Shown: positions 1 to 13,300 of the stretch, in pieces
How positions within the stretch are numbered: the stretch's first letter is position 1
How the letters are laid out: each line of letters starts with the position of its first letter
From: Eublepharis macularius
Taxonomy: Eukaryota; Chordata; Lepidosauria; Squamata; Eublepharidae
Reading direction: 5' to 3'
DNA length: 64,000 bases
Assembly: GCF_028583425.1 (NCBI RefSeq)
Contig: NC_072801.1
Location: 9,692,001-9,756,000 of the forward strand
The notes under the pieces: model-generated
Seen by the model: only the letters and a program-made list of their open reading frames with translations
Databases searched by the model: none
Told to the model about the DNA's origin: nothing
Translations under genes and position numbers: made by a program

Positions 1-31
1 TCTCCCCAAAGCATGTCTCCTGTCTTGGAAC

Positions 32-900
32 TAGAGGTGGGCACGAACAGCAATACGAACAAAAAAAAGCCACGGACAGCTCCATCTGCTGTTCGCGAGC
101 AAGCTGTTCGTGAGGCTCCATTTCCCAGCAAACGTGTTCGTTCCAAGTCCTCTTTGTGGCGTTCGTCAGCCATTCATAAAGCCAGACAGTCTGGTGCCTT
201 TCAATCAGTTCCCCTGGCAACATAGGCATGGACTGTCTGAACTCTGTCTGAGCTCCTTCTGGCTTTCCTTCTGGCTTGTAACCCCTCAAAATAGCTTCCA
301 GCGGACAGTCCAGTTTTTGCCACTGTGAAGAGAAAATGACATGAAAGGGGGAGACCCATTGATCATGCCTTTCTCGGGGTGCAATGTCTCTGAAACTTGC
401 AAATTTGGTGGGTATTGGACATTGGGAAGGTCAGTTTGTAACCCCTCAAAGTAGCTTCCAGCAGACAGTCCAGTCTTTGCTGCTGTGAAGAGAAAATGAC
501 ATGAAAGGGGAAGACCCATGGATCATGCCTTTCTCAGGGTGCAATCTCTCTGAAACTTCGGGGGTTTTCAGAGGACAGTGAGGACTATTTCTCCTGCAAA
601 TTTGGTGGGTATTGGACATTGGGAAGGAAGGTCAGTTTGTAACTCCTCAATTGGCTTCCAGCAGACAGTCCGTTTTTTGCCACTGTAAACAGAAAATGAC
701 GTGAAAGGGGGAGACCCATGGACTCTCCTTTCCCCGGTTCAAGTTCACCTTAGTCCCAAGGGGGCCATTCTGGCTCCCACGAACCTCCAACTACAAACAT
801 CTTCGTGAACATGTCATGTCCATCGATGTTCGTGAATCCCTGTTTGTGGATGGCAACGAACATCGTGTTTGGTTTTTTCCCCTGTTTGTGCCCATCTCTA
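32..900. mobile_element. Non-autonomous hAT-type element (MITE), copy A
   Basis: The terminal inverted repeats read TAGAGGTGGGCACGAACAG at the left, and GTTTGTGCCCATCTCTA at the right end. They are flanked by 8-bp near-identical duplications, CTTGGAAC (24-31) and TTTGGAAC (901-908), which is the hAT signature. The interior holds about three tandem units (starts near 278, 438 and 639) and repeats of GTTCG/CGAAC near both ends. No coding region. A second copy lies at 7676-8318. Confidence 0.85.
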
Positions 901-1198
901 TTTGGAACCCCCTGTTATGTTTTTCTCAAACACTGCACTGTCATTCTATTACTGACACAGTCATTTATAACAGAGTGAGATTAGGACATGTTTTGTCATC
1001 ACAGCAGCTCTTTGCTAAAAAGCCAGGTAAAAATGCAGAAAAAATTAATAGGTCAACTGGCTTTTCTTTATTTTCCTCTCTGGTTTTCTGGATGACTGAT
1101 GCTGTATTCCTTTTTGGTATCTTGGCTTGTATAGCTTGTGTGTGTCTTGTATATGCATACGTAATTGGGGAACTCTCTTTTTCTGTTGCCCCTTCCAG

Positions 1199-1361
1199 GT
1201 GATTGTATCCAGAGGTGGTCGCTTCCTGGAAGCACCTGTTTCAGGGAATCAACAGTTATCTAATGATGGAATGCTGGTGATCTTAGCTGCTGGGGATAGG
1301 GGCTTGTATGAAGACTGTAGTAGTTGTTTCCAGGCCATGGGGAAGACCTCATTTTTCCTAG
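1199..1361 (+). CDS. GLYR1: GLYR1 coding exon (first in window)
   Basis: A polypyrimidine tract and AG end at 1198, and the donor GTAATA follows 1361. The reading frame starts with GTG (Val) and ends one base into a Gly codon. It includes [20 protein letters not shown], part of the dehydrogenase domain. Confidence 0.95.
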
Positions 1362-4300
1362 GTAATACTCTCCATTCCAAGATTAAAGGGAATTTTGATA
1401 GATTAATCTTACACAGATGCCAGCACGATTCACTTACCCACACAATTTTCTGTTCATGTAGGACCAAGGCAAGCTTGTATCCCCATGCACAGAGGTGGAA
1501 GGAAGCATGGTTTAGTCAAGAGAACAGAAAATTGTCATTGGTGCTATCAATTCAAGCTGTAAATAGACAACTTGTGAAAGGGAGGGAATTATTTTCTCCA
1601 CTGTTTTATTATATTGCCACCTTTTGCATTCTTCTGAGGAAGTAGTAGCCTTGTACTTAGGAGACCAATCACTGCTACGAACCAGGATTCTTATGTATGT
1701 TAACATGCATTGGGAGGGTGGGATTAACCCTGTGTTTCACAAGGCGATCTTGAATAGAGCCAAGGCTTGTACCATTCTAGGTGTTCAGTGCCAACAAACA
1801 TCTTAAACTCAATCCACCATCTCAGACTCTACCAGTTTAAAGAATATGGGGTAGATATATTGGGGTTGCTTAAAACCAGTGAGGAACTGTGGCATTGCAT
1901 GGTGAGAAAACTGATACAGTGGAAGCTGCACCACCAAAGTCTGTATAACCTGCCCCAGTTGGTTTTTTTCCCCTTGGCATTTTACGGAACAAAAAGTCTT
2001 GGGACGAGAGAAGTATCTCAGTTGCTCTCCTAACCCACAGCAGAAGGAATAACAGGTGTTGCTGGATGTTATTCCAAAGGGTTTTGGATCCCAGTGATCC
2101 AGGCTCAGGGTGGGGGAGCAGTACCTTTGCAGGGAGCAGTAGTTATGGAAAGCTGTTCCACCAAATTGCCTCTTTTTTTCCATGCAGGGGAAGTGGGCAA
2201 TGCCGCCAAGATGATGCTCATTGTAAACATGGTCCAAGGGAGCTTCATGGCTACAATAGCAGAAGGACTGACTTTGGCCCAAGTGACTGGTCAGTCCCAG
2301 CAGACCCTTCTGGATATCCTGAACCAAGGACAGCTCGCTAGCATCTTCTTGGACCAGAAGTGCCAAAGTAAAGTTCTCTCTCATCCTTCCTCTCCTCTTG
2401 GCTTGTGAAGTGTCACCAACCAGTTGCAGAGTAGTGTTAAAGGGGGTGGGTGGCTTCCAGGGCTCCTCAAATTCATTGTCTCCCCTGAAGGTGTAGGGTG
2501 AGCTTGTTGCACTGAGGAGACTTTAACTTGGGTCTCCCCAAACCCAAGCGAAACGTGTTGTTTGACCAGGCTGGCCATAGGCACACATTGCCTGAACAGT
2601 AGCCACAGCTGAGGCTGTAAGTGGACAGAGTGATGACAGAGTCACTAAGGGAGAGGTCCTCGCTCAGCAGGCAATTCAGTCCTTGGCACCTTGAGCTAAA
2701 AAGGCCTTGGTGGTACTAGGAAGAACCTCTGCTTGGGGTCTGTCCATTCAAGTAAACATTGAGCTATGTGGATCAATAACAAGAGTCACTGTGAGGTGAT
2801 CTTGCACATTTTAAGTGAGTGGAATTTGAATGTGGTGTGGAGAGTATGGTTGTGGTTTGTGAACCAGCCAAATAGCCAGATTCATGCCAATCTGGCACAG
2901 TCCAGATATGCTGGTTCACATAGAAGAACCCCAGGTTCGTCTTCGGTCTTCAGTGTAGGCATACATTGGGACTGCACGTGCACAGGCCTGCTGACTGGAA
3001 AGATTCTTTAGCTCTTAAAAGACCGGAAGGGGGCACTCCGCTTCTACTGCACACACACACACACACAGGAGTTTCCCACCAAACGCAGGTCGGGGGCGGA
3101 GCGCCCTCATTCCCCCAGTTCTTTTTTGGCCACCATTAGGAGAGGTTCTCCTTAGCTCTACTCTCGCTTACCGCTTTATTCTTCTGTGTGATCTTGTCAC
3201 AGCTCAAAATCATTTTTATGGAAATGTTTACAATGTGAAATAAAGATGCCTCTAGCTGTGAAACGGGATCATTATCTGCTGCATCTGGCTGAAACCCCTG
3301 GCGTTTCAGGAGGCAGACTTTGCCAGAGGTTCACATCTAAGCTAGAAGTAAGGGAGCTTCTTGGCTCAAGCAGTGTTATGCGAGAAGGTTCTCCCTGGCT
3401 CATATATGCTGGCAGCAAAGATATTGGCTGTGTTGAAGCCACCAGCCCACTCAAACTGTGTTCTAAGGGCCAGATCTGGCAGCAAAGATACCTGCTGTGA
3501 TGAAGTTGCCAGCCCACTCGTACTGTGAACTCCAGTTCTGAGGGCCAGATCTGGCAGCAAAGTTACCTGCCGTGATGGATCTGCTAGCCCATTCTGAACC
3601 ATCCACTCTGGTTCTGAGGGCAAGATCCGGCAGCAAAGTCTTCTGCCGCGATGAAACTGCCAGCCAATTGAAATGTCACTCCAGTTCCAAGGGCTGCATC
3701 CAATAGCAAAGCTACCTGCTGCATTGGAACAATCAGCCCACTTCAAACCATCTGACCCAGTTCTGATGGCTACATTTCGAATCTAAACAGGAGGCGCTGA
3801 CTGCCGGTTCCAACTAATCCCTGTCGGTTCCGACTAATCCTTATTGGATGCTCATCAAGTCACTCATCAGATCTGACTCGTCTGGAATGCTCCACCTGCT
3901 TTAAAGCCTGACTTAACCCTTTCTTGTATAGGTTGAGGACACTAGTCTGCCTAGATTTTTTCCTCACCTCACATCCCATTTCAGAAGAGATGAGCGGGAT
4001 CGCTTGCCACTTGAGGATCTTATTGCAACTAACTCACTGTGGAACTCACTAGTTCCTACAGTTTTCTCAGGGGCCTCATAATTATGTGCACCTCGGTCTA
4101 CAGCAACCCTGGTGCCTGTATATAACTGGCAGGACTTGCAAACTAGCTGCCCCAGTATTCTCGCTGTTGCAGTGATTTCAGTTGATTTCAGACCCAAGCT
4201 GTTTGTCCGCTCCTTCCTCATACGGCCTAGCTCCACCTCCACCCTGCCTGCACCTACTTCTGAGTTCAGATGACAGTGGGAAAATGATCCCACGTTGTTT

Positions 4301-7300
4301 CAACCTCTAATCAAGACCTGTGAATAATGCCTTGCACGCTTTTATTCCATCTCTCCTGCTCCCGTAGCTCTTCCTACCAACGGAAGACTTGTTGCACTTT
4401 GCTTGCAGCCGGTGCAAAACAACCCTCCTCCACTTTTACCATTCCTCAGAAGATTGCAAAACGCTATAACTTTAAACAGCATGATTGCCCTGTCATCTTT
4501 ACCTGCCTTTCACATCCTTCCTGCTTGCTGAGGAGGTTTAAGTCTGTTTTTTTGTCATGTCCTCTTGTTGCCTTGGACTGACAGAAGGGGAAATAAACTG
4601 TGTGCAGCTTCCTGCAACTATGCTTGTTTGTGACTTCCATTCTCAAACCCTCTAAGCTCAGGCAATTCCTTTCATAGAAGGAGCTCCCAAATTATAGTCA
4701 GATCTTTCCAGAGTCCCCATGTGGGGCCTTCAAAGGAATAACAGAGGACAGCTGGAAGGCATGCTATGAAATCTTTGACCAGGTCCAGAACTGCGGTCGT
4801 AGTTATCAGGTGTTGAACCTGGTTATGCTTAACAGCGCTCCCTGGGGATAAAAAGAGGATGATTTCTATTGCACATCAGGAGGGTTCAGACTTCCATGGA
4901 TAACACCTTATCTAACAAACATGGAGGAAAGGCACCACTAACTCCCTGCACAGAGACCACAGCTCTGTGGGTATAGGTTGTAGGAGATAACACCTTATCT
5001 AACAAACATGGAGGAAAGGCACCACTAACTCCCTGCACAGAGACCACAGCTCTGTGGGTATAGGTTGTAGGAGATAATACCTTATCTAACAAACATGGAG
5101 GAAAGGCACCACTAACTCCCTGCACAGAGACCACAGCTCTGTGGGTATAGGTTGTAGGAGATAATACCTTATCTAACAAACATGGAGGAAAGGCACCACT
5201 AACTCCCTGCACAGAGACCACAGCTCTGTGGGTATAGGTTGTAGGAGATAATACCTTATCTAACAAACATGGAGGAAAGGCACCACTAACTCCCTGTACA
5301 GAGACCACAGCTCTGTGGGTATAGGTTGTAGGAAATAAGGCCCTGTTGCAACCATGCATATGATGGAGAAAGAAAGAAACCACGGAGTGGAGGTGCTCAG
5401 TGCACCTGTTCACAATTATCATGGATGGGCGAGTAGTATCAAGTATGTCCTGTACATTTCATCTGTGAATTTTCTCCACCATGGACTTCCTTGCATCGCA
5501 AGGACTAAATAATTATGTCCCCTAGCAGGTACCAGATCCCATCTAAATTCCTTGGACAGGCTTTTCTTCATAGTTCCACCTACTTCCCTGATACAAGGAT
5601 ACTTGCAGAATTTGAATTTTCCACATTCATTGCATTCCACTCACCTTTTTTTGGCCATGCCGCTTCAGGGACTCTGTCCCAATATTGATGCCTCTGCTTC
5701 CCGATACTAACTGACCCCCTGTGTAGACGTCAGGAATAGCACTGTGATATAGCACCTCTGAAACTGACCATGTAGCTACTGAACCCACAAGACCCTCTTT
5801 CTCCAAAGAGGTGAACCAGGTCATTTGAATACCTGCAAAATTGTATTTTTCGTATCTTATGGTCACAAGTAGGATTGATTCCTAATATGGTTAGAACCTA
5901 AAGGACTATTGCCTTTCCCCAACCTTTAGCAACTAATTTTAATATTTGGTATGACTTCATAACTAGGACCACTTTGTGTCTTCTGTTACAGTTAGCTGCC
6001 ATATCAGCCTTTCATGGTAGGATTAACAATGACATGTTTTCTTCTCCTACCATATTTCTTGTGTTTTCTCAGAAATATCTTTGATAACCATTCCTCTGAG
6101 AATCCCTCCAGTTCCTCTATGGAGTCTTCTGCTGGTTCTCTCTCTCAAATAAGATTAACAACTTTTGAAGCCATGCTTTCCTGCCCCTTCCCCTCTTCTC
6201 TCTGAAGGTGGCGTTTAGGGTTCCTGTAATGTTGGCCAGAAGATAGGGGGAATTCATGACTCTTCTCCGGTGGTCCTAGGAATAGGGCAGTCCTTACTTT
6301 TGGGATATAGCTCCTCCTCTCCGAAGGCAGGGTCAGTCAGCCGGAGGGGAGGGGCTTGTCCCTAGATTCACCAGTCTTTCTGGCCCTGCCATCCGAGCAG
6401 GACATCTTCAGCAACGCTCTGCAGAGCGCAGCAATCCCGATGAAGAAGAAACAGCCAGAGATGAGCCGGGCGTGGTGGCGTGCGCCTGTAATCCCAGTAC
6501 TCAGGGAGGCCGAGGTCTACAGGCACTGTGGAGCTTGCAGGGGAAAGGCGCTACCGCCTACCCCACCCCCATTTCGCTTAAAGCGACGGTGAGCATTAGA
6601 GCTGGAGGTCCCTAGGTTCTCCTAGGTTACACGGCCACAACCGCAAAACTCCACCAAGGTCCCCCACCTTTGGGCTAGGAGGAACCCCCTCTCAGATGGC
6701 CAGAGGGTGCGGTGTTTGAGTCTGCAGTAGCCTGTTGTAGAGACCGATATTATTGGGAACTCCCTCAGGCTTGGAAGGAGCAGCCTCCAGCAGCAGCAAA
6801 GGACCTGCTCCAACCCCGGCAGCCCCAACTGAACCACGGTAAGACTGATCCTGCGGGAAATAGAGGCCGCAAAAGGAAGGAGGGAGGAGAAAAGAGTAGC
6901 AGAAGCCTCAGAGCCAGCTCGACCTAAATAAAACGGAGCCCTCTTTTGTTTCTCTTTCCACTGGGACTTGTGAGGTGCACTTTCACTTTCATTTCTCCTT
7001 TTGGCGGGAAAATTTCGGTTGGCAGCAATGTTAGTAATGGCAAACCCCAGCCGCATCCCAGGTCTCAGGGGGCTCAAAGCTGCAGCCTAGTGGTGTCAGA
7101 CTCACAGGCCCTGCTCTCTTTTGGGCCTCTCAACAGGCCAGTGAAAGAGAAAAGGCCCAAGGACCTGGCTGGCAGAATGTCAACAAAGGCAGGCCTAGCC
7201 ACCTCACAGGCCTCAAAAAGTGTAAGCCTGCAGCCTAGACTTTCCAAACTCCCAGGCCTCAGCCCCTTCTAGGCCTCTCAACAGGCCAGTGAAAGAGAAA

Positions 7301-10300
7301 AAGCCCAAGGAAAACCCGTTAGGCAAGAATGCCTGGAAAATTTTCTGCTGGTGGTATGTCAGCAAAGGCAGGCCTAGCCAACTTCCAGGCCTCAGAGAGT
7401 GCAAGCCTGCGGCCTAGACTTGCCCAACTTCCAGGCCTCGGCCTACTCCCGGGCCTCTCAAGAGACTAGTGAAAGGGAGGTCTGGGGTTTGCATCCACCA
7501 GGCAAGGAAGCCTGAAGTGAGTTGCTGTAATAATGTGGTTGTGCTGGGCCATGAATCATTACCCTGCTGGTTCGAGTCCCATAATGGCTTGAACTCGGTG
7601 GCTGACCTTGGGTAAACCAGTCTCAATTACCTAGCGGTTCAGGGGGAATAATGATAATTCTGACCTTATTATAACTAGAAATGGGCATGAACAGCATTAC
7701 GAACAGAAAAAACCCACGAACAGCCCAATCTGCTGTTCGAGAACAAGCTGTTCATGATGCCCCATCCTAAATGAACAGGTGGTCGTCGTTCGTCAAGCCA
7801 GACAGTCTGGCACCTGCAGTTAATCCCCTTGGCAACCGGAGGCCTGGGACTGAACTCTGTCTGAACTCCTTCTGCCTTTCCTTCTGGCTTCAACCCTTCA
7901 AAGTACTTCCAGCAGAGAGTCCCATTTTTGCCACTGTGAAGAGAAAATGACAGCCAACAGGGAGACCTGTGGATCATGCCTTTCCGGGTGCAATCTCTCT
8001 GAAACTTGCGGGGTCTTCAGAGGACAGTGAGGACTATGTCCCCTGCAAATTTGGTGGATATTGGACATTGGGACGGTCAGTTGGTAACCTCTCAAAGTAG
8101 CTGCCAGCAGACACTGCTGTTTTTGCCAGGACAGGGCCCTTTTAAACTATCAGCTGGCAGGCGGCAGGGAAGAATCCCTGCCGTGGGGGTGGTTCTGGCC
8201 CCCACGAACAACGAACATGCCCGGGAACAGTTCATGTTCGTCCATGTTCGTTGTTCGTGGATGGCAATGAATGACGAACAGAGTGTTCGGGTTTTTTTTC
8301 TGTTTGTGCCCATGTCTAATCACCACCCCTGGCTTGGTTAGGCCAGGCAAGCCAGATCTCATCAGATCTCAGTACCTTCAGCAGGGTTGGCTTTGATTAG
8401 CAATTGGATACGAGACCTCCAAAAAAGACCAGTGTTGCAGAGGCAACTATGACTAGATGACATTTTCCACCACTAAGGGGAAAGAAATTACATGCCCCCT
8501 ATTTACATAGTCGCAGCCATAGTTACTATTTAACAAACTGGCATGGCCCAGAATGGAAATAAGGAATTCAAAGCAGTCCTGAAGGCACACCAATAAATAG
8601 TCTAGCGGCTAGACTCTCAGATGGGCAAGAGAGGCATTCCAGTGTGGGGGTCTAACTCCAGATAGGTAAAGGGATCTCTCCCCCCCCCCAGATTAAAGAG
8701 GAGGTAAGGGCCATTAAGAGCACATATCTCAGTTAAGCCTTCAACCTGAGGACCCTGAGCTATCAGTTAAGAAAGGGGAGCTGTTAAAAGAAGGGGAAAT
8801 TCCCTAGCAGGTCTCCCTCAGGAGCCGTGTCCTAGAAGGCTCCCTAAGGTGATTGAGGATCCTGGAGTCTTCTCCCTTAAGGACTAGGGAGTTGGATAGA
8901 ATCCTTCCTAGAATCAGGAATAACCCCATCAGGGATTCTCTTCCAGTAGTCTCTTATACTTGTAGAAGTCTAAGAGGGAAACTCTGGCAAAACTAACTAC
9001 TCTTCCTCCCCCCCCCCCGCAAGTCTTACACATTTGTTCCAGGATCTGAGAGGATCAAGCTCTCAGATCACTACAACACTACCTAGGATTCCAGCATCAA
9101 GTGGTTTGAACTGGCTATGCACAGAAAATTGGAAATTTCCACTACATCCTTCAGAGCATTGATGACAGCTCCACTTCTTCCTAGAGTCACATTCTCTCGG
9201 GTCTCAGACCTGGCTTCAGTGAGCAGTAAACTCCTTTAAAGAGCCAAAGAGCAAAACTAAGAAAATAGCCCTGGCAATATGCTATGCTGTGGTCAACAAG
9301 AACCATGGTTTTTCAGGTAACCAGCACAACACTTAGCTTAGAAATTCGAACGTGGACCATTTGCCCCAAAGCCAAAGTAACCGCAGTTCCTTTCAAAGAT
9401 ATCAACCTGTCTGGAGAAACTCTGAATAAAGGAAAGCAGACCAAACATCGAGAGGAGGGTAGTACGTTCTCCCTCAACAAATCCGGTCAGAAAGGGCCAA
9501 AGAAGGGAACTCATTGTGTCTACACCAAGGCAGCAGGCACAATGGTGTTTGGGGGTGGGGGGATGCTTACATTGCTTGGCAAACCCTTGGCAGCCAATAA
9601 TAAAAAACATGCAGTGTTGGATACTGTGACCAGTGGAATTCAATTCTGTGCCACCTTGTCCCTTTTCCTCTAGACCCAAAGGAATTTGGTCAAATAACAT
9701 AGATGCCTAGGAACAAGAAGGTCAGAACGGAAAGGTTAAAATTTGTCTTAACTGCCATTCAAAAGAGAGATTGGCTTCCATCGATCTCTCAGAGGCACTT
9801 CCAACATTGGGCCCTTTTCTTTGAGCTGAAAACGCCACCTAGGGTGGCATAGCTAGGCCACGGAGAGTGGCTCCTTTCCCATATCCAAACGACATCTTGA
9901 CCTGTGCACTTCAGAGATGCCTGTTGCTATACCATGGGGTGTTAGATCACAAGGGGTCCAAGATAGTTGACTTGCCAGAGATCCTAAAACAGGAAAACAA
10001 CCAGTGGCTGTACCTCATTCAGTCCCATGAGGGTGTCCCACTCAGGGAACCAGAGAGAACAGTGATGACCATGGACACATCTTTGGGGATGGGGATCCCA
10101 CACCCAAGGAAGAATGGCATAGGGCATCTGGCTGAAGGACAAATGATCAACAGGGTAAACCTTTTGGAACTCGGAGCCATAAGACACAGTGTGGTGGAAT
10201 GTCAGAATCTTCCCACATCTTCCCATATGTTTATACAGAGAACAACTCCGAGGTGGACTAGCTAAGTCAGAGAGTGATGAACCAAGCAGAATGGATGCTA

Positions 10301-13300
10301 TCCAGAGGGATTCCCTAACTGGTCTGCCACAGTTTTTGACAAGGCGCAAGAAGAAGAAACCCTCAAATCATAGGGATAGATGATGTGAGCAGCAAGCTGC
10401 CTTCACACGTTCTGTATGTCTTCCACAGTACAGCTATTGCACAGAGCTGTTCAGAAGATCACACGGCAAAGTGCAGAAGTGATGCTAATAGCAACCTTCA
10501 GGTCCAGAAAGACATGGTCTCAAAACCTGAAGAATCTTTCAAGCGTGGATCGCGGGCACCTCCACTAAAGGGAGGGTCCATTGATGCAGGGATCAATATG
10601 ACACCCCTGATCGGCCTCACAGTGTGGAGGTCGAACTCAAACAGCTAATAGGGTTGGACTTAAGCAGAAGGCATGATTGGTACTATGTTAACCTCTAGGA
10701 AGAGTTCCACAGAGAGAGCGAGAGAGTTATGTAACCTTTTGGGGCTAATTAGGGAGTTACTAACTTTCAAAAGGGGTTGAAGAAAAGTCTTAATACCAGC
10801 ACCCTTAGACAACAGGTAGTGACCATCCCAACAATTAGGAGTTCTAGGAAGGGACGTTCCCTTATATATCACCTTCATGGCAATGGATTCTAAAAGGGGA
10901 CCTCATTGTCGAATCTTCCAAGGATTCACTGGTTTTTTCCTACGTGAAATCTTAATCTGGTATTGAGAGCATTATACAAAAGATGCCTTGAGCCTATGAC
11001 CTCATGTCCCCTAAAGGAACTGACCTTTAAAGCCATCTTTCAGATGAGAATAAAATCAGCTAGACAAGTGTCAGAATGGCAGGCACTAGCAGTAGATAGA
11101 GATCCATGCCCTTTCCTCCAAGATGGTGGAGCAAGTTATGAACAAAACCAACTTTCTTCCAAAGGTGAACTCCATGTTTTCATAGGACAGGAGAGATAGT
11201 ACTTCCCTCCTTCTAACCTAATCCAAAGCACGGGAAGAAAAAAACCTCACTACCTTGATATACATAGAGATGTGAGATTCCACTTGGGCAGGACTAAACA
11301 GTTTTTCACAAGTCTGGAACGCTAGTTGTGTGTTTGCAGGAAGTCCTCCTTGGGACAGAGAGTGTCCTTTTCTTGGCTAAGTAGGTAAAGCAGAGGGTAC
11401 ATAATTCTGGCATGTCAACCTAGAGGTCTGGGGATGCCCATAGACGTCAGGGCGCACTCACTAAGGGAACCAATGACACAGGCAACCTATAAATCCTTTA
11501 GTCGTTAGAAACGATTGATAAGGTAGTAACATGGAAATCAGTATATTCTCTCATCAAGAAATATAGGATAGATAAGTTGTCCTCCCCAGAGACAACCATC
11601 AGCAGGAGGGTACTACAACTTACCCCCTAGGCCTGGAAGCCGGACTACCCACTCTGGGGCACACTGCTCTTGTATGTCCCAAAAGTAAGGACTGCCCCAC
11701 TCCTAGGACCACCTAGGAAGATTTATATTCACTTACTGTGAAGCTTCCTTTCTTGCATGGTTGCCACTTTCGGGAAAGTCAGAGAAATGGAAATTGGTCA
11801 GGGAAATTGGTCTGAAGTCAGGGAAAGTCAGGGAAATTGTGATTAAAATATATTCAAGCAGTGGATTTTTGACCTGCTGCTGCAAGAGCATGATCTGTTC
11901 TTGTGGCAACTGGAATAGAGAAGTAGCAGAATACAAGTAAAACTTAATGATGCCCTTTCCCAGCTCCACCTTTTTCTCAGCTCCACCCCCAGCAACCAGC
12001 CTAATGTGTTTGTTGAGCTCTGTCCCTACATGGTTTCCAAGGTCTGCCTGTAGCATTTGCAAAGCAAGGCGAGTTTAAACGTTTAGCAGTATACAAACTT
12101 TAAACATCTCTTTTCATCCCTACCTGCTAGTACTGCATTTAACTTGCATCTAAAGAGAAATATGTTTTGGGGTCATGCTTGTGTATGGAATGGATGTTTT
12201 GTCTCCTGCTAAACCCAGCACAGAGTTGCAAATGAGTTTGCCGCTGTTGGATTTCACAGACAACTAGCACTTTCTACTCTGCACCATACAAAGTAAATTT
12301 TGCAAATGTGATTGCTTGTTCCTGCTGGAGTTTACAGAGTACCAGCTCTCTCACCCTCTTTCCTGACTTCTCCCATGCATAAAGGTTGCAAATGAGGGTT
12401 GTCTGCTTCTCTAGATTGCAGAAACTCCACCTCCTTTCTTGCTGCTTATCTGCTCATTACACTTTCTGAAACCAGAAAGTGAAAGTGAAACTTTCCCAGC
12501 TTTGGAAAGTTCCTACTTGCCAGAAACAAATCTGCTAACATCTTGGTGTCAGGCAGGGCTTTTTTTCTGGGAAAAGAGGTGGTGGAACTCAGTGGGTTGC
12601 CCTTGGAGAAAATGGTCACGTGGCTGGTGGCCCCGCCCCCTGATCTCCAGACAGGGGGAAGTTGAGATCTAAACTTCCTTCTGTTTGGAGATCGGGGCGG
12701 GGCCACCAACCATGTGACCATTTTCAAGAGGTTCCGGAACTCCGTTCCACCACGTTCCAGCTGAAAAAAAGCCCTGGTGTCAGGCATGTGGTTCTGTGTA
12801 CGGCTGTATCTGAAACCACATTTTGAAGATGGCTTCTAAGAGGACAGTTTTTAATATGCAGTGGCTGGATTTCAAACTTCATCCTGACTTCGTTCCATGG
12901 CTATCACCAGTTGCTGGAGACAAATGCAAAGGTTATTGTAAAGTGTGCTACAAAACTTTCGAACTAAGTAACATGGGAATTAGAGCTGTGGAGTCTCATG
13001 CACAAGGACCATTACATCAGAAGAACCTGAAAATTAAATCAAGTCAACAGTCCATTGCAATATGTTTAGGTTCAAATCCAAGTACAAGTTCAGACAGTAA
13101 AACCAGAGAAGGTGAAGAGACAGCCCCTGCGAAACTGGAAAACTGATCAAAGTGATGAAAAAGGCAAAGAATTACCCACCACACAAACTAGTATGGCTGC
13201 CTATGTAATCAAGGACTGTGTCAGGACAGCAGAGTGCCTGTGGGCTTTGCAACTGGTGATGAAGAAGATGTCATTTAACTCTTGTAACAACATCAGTGAG

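Noticed and set aside
4886-5422. 178-residue repetitive protein on the - strand
   Set aside because: It is the translation of the 87-bp minisatellite, with no evidence of transcription. Reported as a repeat, not a gene.
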